From contig NZ_JAFFSU010000004.1 in assembly GCF_017948455.1 (NCBI RefSeq), forward strand, positions 1 through 64,000: DNA of 64,000 nucleotides, given 5' to 3'. Position 1 is the first letter of the stretch; every line of letters starts with the position of its first letter. This DNA comes from Streptomyces sp. GESEQ-4 (GTDB taxonomy: Bacteria; Actinomycetota; Actinomycetes; Streptomycetales; Streptomycetaceae). The notes beneath the pieces are model-generated. The model worked only from the letters and a program-made list of their open reading frames with translations. It had not been told where the DNA came from and did no database searches. Shown one piece after another: positions 10,001 to 17,062 of the stretch. The translations under genes were made by a program, and so were the position numbers.

Positions 10001-10470
10001 ACGACTTCGACGTCACCCTCGAAGCGGGCGACTACGAGGTGCGCATCCGCGGCCAGATGGACCGCGTCGAGGCGGACGGCGAGGGCCGCGCCTACGTCGT
10101 CGACTTCAAGACCGGCAAACAGGCGCCCACGGCTTCCGAGGTCGCCCACCATCCTCAACTCGCCGTCTACCAACTAGCGGTCCGCGAGGGCGCCGTCGAC
10201 GACGCCTTCGACGGGCGCCGCCCGGAGCCGGGCGGCGCCGAACTCGTCCAGCTGCGCCAGGGCGCCGCCCAGCGGGACGGCGGCGAGACCCTGCCCAAGG
10301 TGCAGGCGCAACAGCCCCTGGAGGGGGAGTGGGTCGGCGACCTGCTGGCCACCGCCGCCGGCAAGGTCCTGGACGAGCGGTTCACGCCGACGTCCGGCCA
10401 GCACTGCGCGCACTGCGCGTTCCGGGCATCGTGCAGCGCGCGCCCCGAGGGACGCCACGTGGTGGAGTGA
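7078..10470 (+). CDS. adnA: AdnA-type helicase-nuclease subunit (UvrD-like motor plus RecB-family nuclease)
   Basis: 1130 residues. An SF1 helicase: Walker A GPGTGKT at about 58-64, motif II DEYQDTD, motif III/IV region GDPDQSIYAFRGA, motif VI YVAATRARE. The C-terminal PD-(D/E)XK nuclease has VVDFKTGK. A Cys before the nuclease (NTCSLQWFLGRE) and a C-terminal CAHCAFRASC set suggest an iron-sulphur staple as in AddB-type nucleases. In mycobacteria AdnA pairs with AdnB to resect double-strand breaks before RecA loading. Two such genes in tandem here, followed by nudC, mrx and uvrD2, match the Rv3202c-Rv3201c arrangement. An acidic stretch around residues 465-510 is encoded by an 18-base repeat and is probably a surface loop. 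The GTG start is the longest option. Confidence 0.85.
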   Translation: MSSSSSTRRLSHSQVRQGSRGAYRLVRTPPPRVVPPHLDAAQRSVVDHGRGPLLVLAGPGTGKTTTLVESVAARIARGVDPERVLVLTFSRKAAVELRDRMALRMGAPRAPQATTFHSFCYALVRAHQDSDLFVEPLRLLSGPEQDVSVRELLAGQPDLERLGLAHVRWPDELRACLTTRGFADEVRAVLARSRELGLDPDALDAFARRIGRPDWRAAATFLAEYLDVLDLQGVLDYAELVHRAVLLARRPEVAAQLADRYDAVFVDEYQDTDPAQVRLLHALAGGGRTLVAFGDPDQSIYAFRGADVNGILEFPDAFPRADGRPAPVEVLRTSRRSGADLLGATRLLTQRMPLTRLPADKVRAHRELTPVRDGGRVEVYTYPTPGTELDNIADILRRAHLEDGVPWRDMAVLVRAGSRTIPTVRRALTAAGVPLDIDGDDLPLRHEPAVAPLLTALRAVATAEAAEGGVRDEAAGEADASEETDASGETDTSGVADASGEAESDTSWLDTETALTLLASPLAGMDAADLRRLGRALREEERAGGNPLPPPSDDLLARALAEPERLVAHDPAYARGAQRLGALLRKARERLAGGGTAEEALWELWDGTPWPARLERAARRSGAAGRNADRDLDAVCALFATAARAEERTGGRGALNFLEEIEAEDIAADTLTRRAVRPDAVRLMTAHRSKGLEWRLVVVAGVQEGLWPDLRRRGSLLEADRIGRDGLAEPLTPGALLAEERRLFYVAATRARERLVVTAVKAPADDGDQPSRFLTELGVETKDVTGRPRRPLSVAALVAELRATTVDPRVSDTLREAAARRLARLAALADEDGRPLVPSAHPYRWWGMFEPTESKVPLRNRDQPVVLSGSALDQLANTCSLQWFLGREVKADAPATVAQGFGNVVHVLADEVASGHTPADLAVLMERLDSVWNALAFDAPWKSAQEKEHARVALERFLKWHVMDRTGRTPVASEHDFDVTLEAGDYEVRIRGQMDRVEADGEGRAYVVDFKTGKQAPTASEVAHHPQLAVYQLAVREGAVDDAFDGRRPEPGGAELVQLRQGAAQRDGGETLPKVQAQQPLEGEWVGDLLATAAGKVLDERFTPTSGQHCAHCAFRASCSARPEGRHVVE
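8515..8586 (+). repeat. In-frame 18-bp tandem repeat inside adnA (4 units)
   Basis: Four degenerate 18-base units begin at 8515, 8533, 8551 and 8569. They encode ASEETD, ASGETD, TSGVAD and ASGEAE. They sit in the inserted acidic region between helicase motifs, so copy number can vary without shifting the frame. Confidence 0.8.
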
Positions 10471-10561
10471 GATACCGCACCACCTGTGCTGACCTGCGCT
10501 TCCTCCACCCCGGCCGCCGATTCGGCATCTACTGTCAGTGGCCGCCGCTAGCCTCTCTGAG

Positions 10562-13500
10562 GTGCCCGCTCGTATCACCGATCCCGATCAGCTCAAGGAG
10601 CTCCTCGGCATCCCGTTCACCCCGGAGCAGACGGCCTGCATCACCGCGCCGCCCGCCCCGCAGGTGATCGTGGCCGGAGCCGGTTCGGGCAAGACGACGG
10701 TGATGGCGGCCCGCGTGGTGTGGCTGGTCGGCACCGGGCAGGTCGCCCCCGAACAGGTCCTCGGCCTCACCTTCACCAACAAGGCCGCCGGTGAACTCGC
10801 CGAGCGCGTCCGCAAGGCACTGATCAAGGCGGGCGTCACCGACCCCGACGTCATCGACCCGGACAACCCTCCGGGCGAGCCGGTGATCTCGACGTACCAC
10901 GCCTTCGCGGGCCGCCTGCTGACCGACCACGGTCTGCGCATCGGCCTCGAACCGACCTCCCGCCTGCTCGCCGACGCCACCCGCTTCCAACTCGCCGCGC
11001 GCGTCCTGCGCGAGGCCCCGGGGCCCTACCCGGCGCTGACCCGCTCCTTCCCCGACCTCGTCGGCGACCTCCTCACCCTCGACGCCGAACTCGCCGAGCA
11101 CCTCGTACGGCCCGAGGATCTGCGCGCGTACGACGCCGAGCTGCTGGGGGCCCTGCGAAGCGTCAAGCTCACCAACGCCGACCTGCGCAAGGTCCCCGAG
11201 GCCGCCGCCGCGCGCCGTGAACTCGCCGAGCTGGTGATCCGCTACCGGGCCGCCAAGCGCGAGCGCGACCTGCTCGACTTCGGCGACCAGATCGCCCTGT
11301 CGGCCGGCCTCGCCGGGCTCCCCGAAGTGGGCCGCATCCTGCGCGACGAGTTCCGCGTGGTGCTGCTCGACGAGTACCAGGACACGTCGGTGGCCCAACG
11401 CGTCCTCCTGGCCGGCCTGTTCGGCGGCGGCACGGGCCACCCGGTGACCGCCGTCGGCGACCCCTGCCAGGCGATCTACGGCTGGCGCGGCGCCTCCGTC
11501 GCCAACCTCGACGACTTCCCCGAGCACTTCGCCCACGCCGACGGCAGCCCCGCCACCCGCCAGGCACTCAGCGAGAACCGCCGCAGCGGCGGCCGCCTCC
11601 TCGACCTCGCCAACGGCCTCGCCGAGCCCCTGCGCGCCATGCACGCGGGCGTGGAGGCCCTCCGCCCGGCCCCCGGCGCCGAACGCGACGGCCTGGTCCG
11701 CTGCGCCCTGCTGCGCACCCACGCCGAGGAGATCGACTGGATCGCCGACTCCGTCGCCCATCTCGTACGGACCGGAAAGGCGCCCGGCGAGATCGCCGTC
11801 CTGTGCCGCACGGCGACCGACTTCGCCGAGATCCAGGGCGCGCTCGTCGCCCGCGACATCCCGGTCGAGGTCGTCGGCCTGTCCGGGCTGCTGCACCTGC
11901 CCGAGATCGCCGACCTGGTCGCCGTGTGCGAAGTCCTTCAGGACCCCGGTGCCAACGCCTCGCTGGTCCGGCTGCTGACCGGCCCCCGCTGGCGGATCGG
12001 CCCGCGCGACCTGGCTCTTCTGGGCCGGCGCGCCCGGCATCTCGTGTCGCACGCGCGCGTAGAGGCCGACGACGATCCGGACCGCCGCCTCGCCGCGGCG
12101 GTCGAGGGCGTCGACCCGGCCGAGGTGATCTCGCTCGCGGACGCCCTCGACACGTTCCTGGAGATGCCGATCGAGGCGCAAGGGGAGGACGACGGGCTGC
12201 CGTTCTCGCCGGACGCGCGCGTGCGGTTCGCCCGGCTCGCCGCCGAACTGCGCGACCTGCGCCGCTCCCTGTCCGACCCGCTGATGGACGTCCTCCACCG
12301 CGTCCTCGCCGTCACCGGCCTGGAAGTGGAACTGTCGGCATCCCCGCACGCCCTGGCCGCACGCCGCCGCGAGACCCTGTCCAACTTCCTGGACATCGCC
12401 GCCTCGTTCGCCGCCGGCGACGGCGAGGCCACCCTGCTGGCCTTCCTCGGCTTCCTGCGCACCGCCGCGCAGTACGAGAAGGGCCTCGACAACGCCCTCC
12501 CCGGCGGCGAGAACACCGTCAAGGTGCTCACCGCGCACAAGTCCAAGGGCCTGGAGTGGGACGTCGTGGCCGTTCCCGGCCTGGTCACCGGCACCTTCCC
12601 CAGCACCCAGGGCCGCGAGAAGTGGACCGCGCAGAGCAAGGTGCTGCCGCACGACCTGCGCGGCGACGCCGACACCCTGCCGGACGTCGAGGCATGGGAC
12701 TCCCGAAGCCTGAAGGCCTTCCAGGAGGCCATGAAGGACCACCAGCACACCGAGGAACTCCGCCTCGGCTACGTCACGTTCACCCGCCCCCGCTCCCTCC
12801 TCCTCGGCTCCGGCCACTGGTGGGGGCCCTCGCAGAAGAAGCCCCGCGGCCCGTCCGACTTCCTCCAGGCGCTATACGGCCACTGCGCGGCCGGACACGG
12901 TGAGATCGAGGCATGGGCGGACGAACCCGCCGAGGACGAGGAGAACCCGGCCCTGCACCGGGCCACCGTCGACCAGGTCTGGCCCCTGCCCCTCGACGAC
13001 ATGGCCCTCGCCCGCCGCCGCGCCGCGGCCGAGACGGTCCTGGCGCACCTCGAGGACCTCGCCTCCCACACCGACGGCCACCCGGCGGCCACGCACGACC
13101 CGGACACCTACGACGACCCGGACTGGCCGCCACCGGAGGACGACGAGGTCCTGTACGACGAAGACGGCGAATCCGATGAATACGGCGAGGATGACACCCC
13201 CTTCGAGGAGGACCCGGGCGACTGGGAATCGTGGACCCCGGACCGTCCGACCGTCCCGCACCAGGCGGCGCCCCCGGACCTCACCGAGCACTCCGGCGCC
13301 CCGGACCTCCCGCGCCCTCACCCCCGCCTCACCCCGGAAGAAGCCCGCACCCTCGCCTCCTGGGACCGCGACCTCGACGCCCTCACCGGCGAACTGCTGC
13401 GCGCCCGGCGGGGGAGCACGGACGTACCCCTGCCGACGACTCTGACCGCATCGCAGCTGATGCGCCTGGCCGCCGACCCGGACGGCTTCGCACAGGAGCT

Positions 13501-14059
13501 GGCCCGCCCCATGCCCCGCCCGCCGCAGCCCGCCGCACGCCGCGGCACCCGCTTCCACGCGTGGGTCGAAGCCCGCTTCGAAGAGCTGACGCTGCCCATG
13601 CTGGACCCGGAGGAGCTGCCCGGCAGCGAGGCCGAGATCGCCGACGAACGCGATCTGGAGGCCCTGAAGGACGCCTTCGAGCGCACCCCGTACGCGCACC
13701 GCACGCCCTACCGCGTGGAGGCCCCCTTCCAGCTCGCGATCGCCGGCCGGGTGATCCGGGGCCGGATCGACGCCGTCTACCGGGAGAGCGACGGCGACAG
13801 GACGTCGTACGAGATCGTCGACTGGAAGACCAGCCGTGCCCGCACCGCCGACCCCCTCCAGCTCGCCCTGTACCGGCTGGCCTGGGCCGAGCAGCAGGGC
13901 GTGCCCCTGGAGTCGGTCCACGCCGCGTTCGTGTATGTGCGCGGTGGTGAGGTCGTACGGCCGCAGGACCTCCCGGACCGGGCCGCGCTGGAGCGGCTGC
14001 TGACGGAGGAGCCGTCGTGTGACGAACCGCCCAATCAGGATGTCGGTGCGGGCCGATAG
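10562..14059 (+). CDS. adnB: AdnB-type helicase-nuclease subunit
   Basis: 1165 residues from the GTG at 10562. SF1 helicase motifs: Walker A AGAGSGKT (about 38-45), motif II LLDEYQDTS, GDPCQAIYGWRGAS, and a motif VI region GYVTFTRPRS. A long acidic Asp/Glu-rich segment follows (about 860-905). The RecB-like nuclease at the C-terminus carries the EIVDWKTSRA core, but unlike AdnA no Cys cluster is visible. By position it corresponds to mycobacterial AdnB (Rv3201c), partner of AdnA in end resection. TAGCCT lies seven bases upstream of this GTG, suggesting a leaderless transcript; a GTG at 10538 would add eight residues. The gap to adnA is under 100 bases, so read-through transcription is also likely. 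Confidence 0.84.
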   Translation: MPARITDPDQLKELLGIPFTPEQTACITAPPAPQVIVAGAGSGKTTVMAARVVWLVGTGQVAPEQVLGLTFTNKAAGELAERVRKALIKAGVTDPDVIDPDNPPGEPVISTYHAFAGRLLTDHGLRIGLEPTSRLLADATRFQLAARVLREAPGPYPALTRSFPDLVGDLLTLDAELAEHLVRPEDLRAYDAELLGALRSVKLTNADLRKVPEAAAARRELAELVIRYRAAKRERDLLDFGDQIALSAGLAGLPEVGRILRDEFRVVLLDEYQDTSVAQRVLLAGLFGGGTGHPVTAVGDPCQAIYGWRGASVANLDDFPEHFAHADGSPATRQALSENRRSGGRLLDLANGLAEPLRAMHAGVEALRPAPGAERDGLVRCALLRTHAEEIDWIADSVAHLVRTGKAPGEIAVLCRTATDFAEIQGALVARDIPVEVVGLSGLLHLPEIADLVAVCEVLQDPGANASLVRLLTGPRWRIGPRDLALLGRRARHLVSHARVEADDDPDRRLAAAVEGVDPAEVISLADALDTFLEMPIEAQGEDDGLPFSPDARVRFARLAAELRDLRRSLSDPLMDVLHRVLAVTGLEVELSASPHALAARRRETLSNFLDIAASFAAGDGEATLLAFLGFLRTAAQYEKGLDNALPGGENTVKVLTAHKSKGLEWDVVAVPGLVTGTFPSTQGREKWTAQSKVLPHDLRGDADTLPDVEAWDSRSLKAFQEAMKDHQHTEELRLGYVTFTRPRSLLLGSGHWWGPSQKKPRGPSDFLQALYGHCAAGHGEIEAWADEPAEDEENPALHRATVDQVWPLPLDDMALARRRAAAETVLAHLEDLASHTDGHPAATHDPDTYDDPDWPPPEDDEVLYDEDGESDEYGEDDTPFEEDPGDWESWTPDRPTVPHQAAPPDLTEHSGAPDLPRPHPRLTPEEARTLASWDRDLDALTGELLRARRGSTDVPLPTTLTASQLMRLAADPDGFAQELARPMPRPPQPAARRGTRFHAWVEARFEELTLPMLDPEELPGSEAEIADERDLEALKDAFERTPYAHRTPYRVEAPFQLAIAGRVIRGRIDAVYRESDGDRTSYEIVDWKTSRARTADPLQLALYRLAWAEQQGVPLESVHAAFVYVRGGEVVRPQDLPDRAALERLLTEEPSCDEPPNQDVGAGR

Positions 14060-14069
14060 GCTCGTGACC

Positions 14070-15482
14070 ATGAGCCAGTCCGTTGACAGTGCCGTCAGCG
14101 CCGTCCGCACGCACATCGAGCAGCACCGCGCCGCCTTCCTCGACGACCTCGCCGAGTGGCTGCGCATCCCGTCCGTGTCGGCACAGCCCGACCACGCGGC
14201 GGACGTGCGCCGCAGCGCCGACTGGCTCGCCGCCAAGCTCAAGGAGACCGGCTTCCCCACGACCGAGGTCTGGCAGACACCCGGGGCACCCGCCGTCTTC
14301 GCCGAGTGGCCCGCCGACGACCCCGAGGCGCCCACGGTCCTCGTCTACGGCCATCACGACGTCCAGCCCGCCGCCCGCGAGGACGGCTGGGACAGCGACC
14401 CCTTCGAGCCGGTCGTCCGCAGAAACCGCCTCTACGCGCGCGGGGCCGCCGACGACAAGGGCCAGGTGTTCTTCCACACACTCGGCGTCCGCGCGCACCT
14501 CGCCGCGACAGGCCGCACCACCCCGGCCGTCAACCTCAAGCTGCTGATCGAGGGCGAGGAGGAGTCCGGCTCCCCGCACTTCCGCGCCCTCGTCGAGGAG
14601 CACGCGGCCCGGCTCGCCGCCGACGCCGTGATCGTCTCCGACACCGGCATGTGGGCCGAGGACACCCCCACCGTGTGCACCGGCATGCGCGGCCTCGCCG
14701 AGTGCGAGATCCAGTTCCACGGCCCCGACCAGGACATCCACTCCGGTTCCTTCGGCGGCGCCGTACCCAATCCGGCGACCGTCGCCGCCCGCCTCGTCGC
14801 CGCGCTGCACGACGACCACGCGCGCGTGACGATCCCCGGCTTCTACGACGGCATCGTCGAACTCACCGACCGGGAGCGCGAACTCTTCGCCGAGCTGCCT
14901 TTCGACGAGGAGCAGTGGCTGCACACGGCCAAGTCGTACGCCACTCACGGCGAGGCCGGGCACACCACCCTGGAGCGGATCTGGGCCCGCCCCACCGCCG
15001 AGGTCAACGGCATCGGCGGCGGCTACCAAGGCCCCGGCAGCAAGACGATCATCCCCTCGTCCGCCATGGTGAAGCTCTCGTTCCGGCTCGTCGCGGGTCA
15101 GGAACCCGACCGCATCGAGGAGGCCGTCCGCGCCTGGGCCGCCGACCAGGTGCCGGCCGGAATCCGGCACGAGATCACGTTCTGCGCCGCCACGCGCCCG
15201 TGTCTGACGCCGCTGGACCACCCGGCCCTGCAGTCCGTCGTACGGGCCATGGGCCGCGCGTTCGAAAGACCCGTGCGCTTCACGCGCGAGGGCGGCTCGG
15301 GACCGGCCGCCGACCTCCAGGAAGTGCTCGGCGTCCCCGTGCTCTTCCTGGGTATCTCCGTCCCCTCCGACGGCTGGCACGCCCCGAACGAGAAGGTCGA
15401 GCTGGATCTGCTCCTCAAAGGCGTCGAGACCAGCGCACATCTGTGGGCCGACCTCGCGGACAACTGGCGCCATGCTCCCTGA
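14070..15482 (+). CDS. M20-family zinc dipeptidase
   Basis: 470 residues. A di-zinc aminoacylase/dipeptidase: metal ligands in YGHHDVQP (His), GAADDKGQ (Asp), the catalytic/ligand pair in EGEEESGS, the Asp in SDTGMW, and the late His in SDGWHAPNE. The lid domain for dimerisation lies between about residues 190 and 310. The family hydrolyses dipeptides or N-acyl amino acids in the cytoplasm. The ATG at 14070 lies seven bases after TAGGCT, a textbook leaderless arrangement, so the gene probably has its own promoter inside the 3' end of adnB. Substrate preference not determinable. Confidence 0.88.
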   Translation: MSQSVDSAVSAVRTHIEQHRAAFLDDLAEWLRIPSVSAQPDHAADVRRSADWLAAKLKETGFPTTEVWQTPGAPAVFAEWPADDPEAPTVLVYGHHDVQPAAREDGWDSDPFEPVVRRNRLYARGAADDKGQVFFHTLGVRAHLAATGRTTPAVNLKLLIEGEEESGSPHFRALVEEHAARLAADAVIVSDTGMWAEDTPTVCTGMRGLAECEIQFHGPDQDIHSGSFGGAVPNPATVAARLVAALHDDHARVTIPGFYDGIVELTDRERELFAELPFDEEQWLHTAKSYATHGEAGHTTLERIWARPTAEVNGIGGGYQGPGSKTIIPSSAMVKLSFRLVAGQEPDRIEEAVRAWAADQVPAGIRHEITFCAATRPCLTPLDHPALQSVVRAMGRAFERPVRFTREGGSGPAADLQEVLGVPVLFLGISVPSDGWHAPNEKVELDLLLKGVETSAHLWADLADNWRHAP

Positions 15483-15502
15483 GCCCTCCGCACCACCCGG
15501 AG

Positions 15503-15524
15503 GTGTGCCCCGCGCGGGGCACAC
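15503..15524. terminator. Hairpin after the M20 dipeptidase gene
   Basis: A perfect 9-bp stem, GTGTGCCCC with GGGGCACAC, around a GCGC loop, 20 bases after the dipeptidase stop and about 100 before nudC. There is no U-run, so it may be a weak terminator or an RNA-stabilising structure. Confidence 0.4.
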
Positions 15525-15627
15525 TGGAGAGGCCGCTCCCGCACCATCAAGCCGTCACCACCCGCCGCAGGTCCCGTCGAACCGCTCGCTGAAACAATCC
15601 GCTGCACCGGGGGAGTTGGAAGCACCC

Positions 15628-16572
15628 GTGACCACCTGGACCGACCACACCGCCGACCGACCCATCTCGCTCACCACCCCCAGCGGCATCGACCGCGCCG
15701 CCCACCACCGGCTCGACGAGGCCTGGCTCGCGGCGGCATGGAGCCACCCCACGACCCGCTGCTTCGTGGTCTCCGGCGGCCAGGTCCTCATCGACGAGAC
15801 GCCCGACGGGCGCACCGAACTCGTCATGACCCCCTCCTTCGAAGCCCCTCTCACCGAGGCACACCGCTACTTCCTCGGCATCGACGAGGACGGCGTCAGT
15901 TACTTCGCCCTCCAGAAGGACGCCCTCCCCGGCCGTATCGACCAGTCCGCGCGCGCGGCGGGGCTGCGCGAGGCGGGGCTGCTGCTGTCACCGCGCGACA
16001 CAGGCCTGATGGTGCACGCGGTCGGTCTGGAGAACTGGCAGCGCACCCACCGCTTCTGCTCCCGCTGCGGCGAGCGCACGGTCATCGCCGCGGCCGGCCA
16101 CATCCGCCGCTGCCCGGCCTGCGGCGCCGAGCACTACCCGCGCACCGACCCGGCCGTGATCATGGCCGTCACCGATGAAGAGGACCGCATCCTGCTCGGC
16201 CGCCAGGTCCACTGGCCCGAGGGCCGCTTCTCCACGCTCGCTGGCTTCGTCGAGCCCGGCGAGTCCATCGAGCAGTCCGTGCGCCGCGAGGTCTTCGAGG
16301 AGGCCGGCATCACCGTCGGCCAGGTCGAGTACGTCGCCAGCCAGCCCTGGCCCTTCCCGTCCAGCCTGATGCTCGGCTTCATGGCGCGCGCCACCACGAC
16401 CGACATCGAGGTCGACGGCGACGAGATCCACGAGGCCCGCTGGTTCTCCCGCGACGAGCTGCGCGCCGCCTTCGACTCCGGCGAGGTCCTCCCGCCGTAC
16501 GGCATCTCGATCGCGGCCCGCCTCATCGAGCTCTGGTACGGCAAGCCACTGCCCACGCGAAGCGCGTTCTGA
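15628..16572 (+). CDS. nudC: NAD(H) pyrophosphatase NudC
   Basis: 314 residues. An N-terminal NUDIX-like domain, then a zinc ribbon with two Cys pairs (FCSRCGER and RCPACGAEHYPR), then the Nudix box GFVEPGESIEQSVRREVFEEAGI, followed by SQPWPFPSSLMLGF, the signature that marks NADH pyrophosphatases within the Nudix superfamily. It cleaves NADH to NMNH and AMP and, in other bacteria, removes NAD caps from RNA. I chose the GTG at 15628, preceded by a purine-rich GGGGGAGTTGGAAG, because upstream codons look like intergenic sequence. Neighbours mrx and uvrD2 match the mycobacterial Rv3199c-Rv3198c order. Confidence 0.93.
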   Translation: MTTWTDHTADRPISLTTPSGIDRAAHHRLDEAWLAAAWSHPTTRCFVVSGGQVLIDETPDGRTELVMTPSFEAPLTEAHRYFLGIDEDGVSYFALQKDALPGRIDQSARAAGLREAGLLLSPRDTGLMVHAVGLENWQRTHRFCSRCGERTVIAAAGHIRRCPACGAEHYPRTDPAVIMAVTDEEDRILLGRQVHWPEGRFSTLAGFVEPGESIEQSVRREVFEEAGITVGQVEYVASQPWPFPSSLMLGFMARATTTDIEVDGDEIHEARWFSRDELRAAFDSGEVLPPYGISIAARLIELWYGKPLPTRSAF

Positions 16573-16583
16573 CGTGTTCTGAA

Positions 16584-16629
16584 ATGCAGGAAGGCGGTCC
16601 CGAGCTGTCTCGGGACCGCCTTCCTGCAT
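16584..16629. terminator. Perfect 21-bp inverted repeat, bidirectional terminator
   Basis: Two 21-base arms (16584-16604 and 16609-16629) pair without mismatch around a CTGT loop. It lies exactly between the convergent nudC and mycoredoxin genes and should end transcription from both sides. Confidence 0.85.
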
Positions 16630-16637
16630 CGCCCTGC

Positions 16638-16880
16638 TTACGCGCCGATCTTCTGCTTGACCTGGGCCAGCGAAGGGTTCGTGAGCGTCGAGCCGTCCGG
16701 GAACAGCACAGTGGGCACGGTCTGATTCCCGCCGTTCGCCTTCTCCACGAAGGCGGCCGACTCCGGGTCCTGCTCGATGTTGATCTCGTTGTACGCGATG
16801 CCCTCGCGGTCCATCTGGCTCTTCAGCCGACGGCAGTAGCCGCACCACGTGGTGCTGTACATCGTCACAGTGCCCGGCAT
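16638..16880 (-). CDS. mrx1: Mycoredoxin / glutaredoxin-like protein
   Basis: 80 residues, a single thioredoxin fold. The active site is WCGYC near the N-terminus, with the cis-Pro motif TVPTV and a C-terminal helix. The CGYC centre is typical of mycoredoxin-1, which reduces protein-mycothiol mixed disulphides with mycothiol in actinobacteria. It is the equivalent of Rv3198A, also next to uvrD2 and nudC. A GGAAT-N18-GTT element about 50-70 bases upstream of the start indicates SigR control, fitting a role in the thiol-oxidation response. Convergent with nudC and separated from it by a strong hairpin. Confidence 0.9.
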   Translation of the reverse strand: MPGTVTMYSTTWCGYCRRLKSQMDREGIAYNEINIEQDPESAAFVEKANGGNQTVPTVLFPDGSTLTNPSLAQVKQKIGA

Positions 16881-16927
16881 GTCTCTCGCGCTCCTCGGCG
16901 GTCGGGGACGGGTGGTCGCAGGAAGGG

Positions 16928-16953
16928 AACGTTCGCGACCGCGCCGCCATTCC
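16928..16953 (-). promoter_or_regulatory. SigR-type promoter of the mycoredoxin gene
   Basis: On the minus strand GGAAT (16953-16949) is followed by exactly 18 bases and GTT (16930-16928), the consensus for the disulphide-stress sigma factor SigR. It faces the mycoredoxin start at 16880. The same spacing and hexamers occur upstream of sigR in this window. Confidence 0.8.
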
Positions 16954-17015
16954 CGCGGGGGGTATCCGTCCGCACGTAACGCCTGCCGCATTAGTACGAC
17001 TGCGGGTGCCTGCCT

Positions 17016-17024
17016 GTGGACAAC
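17016..17024 (-). promoter_or_regulatory. DnaA-box match (TTGTCCACA on minus strand)
   Basis: The exact Streptomyces-type DnaA box TTGTCCACA reads on the minus strand, in the divergent gap between mycoredoxin and uvrD2 and about 40 bases before the uvrD2 start. Whether DnaA binds is not known from sequence. Confidence 0.45.
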
Positions 17025-17062
17025 CGGCTCACCCGTCTCCGGCGACCTGGCAGCATAGCGGT

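Noticed and set aside
10535..12817. 760-codon open frame on the minus strand
   Set aside because: It lies entirely opposite adnB, whose helicase motifs are clear. Long antisense frames are expected at this GC content, and its translation is low-complexity Val/Gly/Glu-rich with no domain.
13383..15524. 713-codon open frame on the minus strand
   Set aside because: Opposite the adnB end and the M20 peptidase, both well supported. No motif in the antisense translation.
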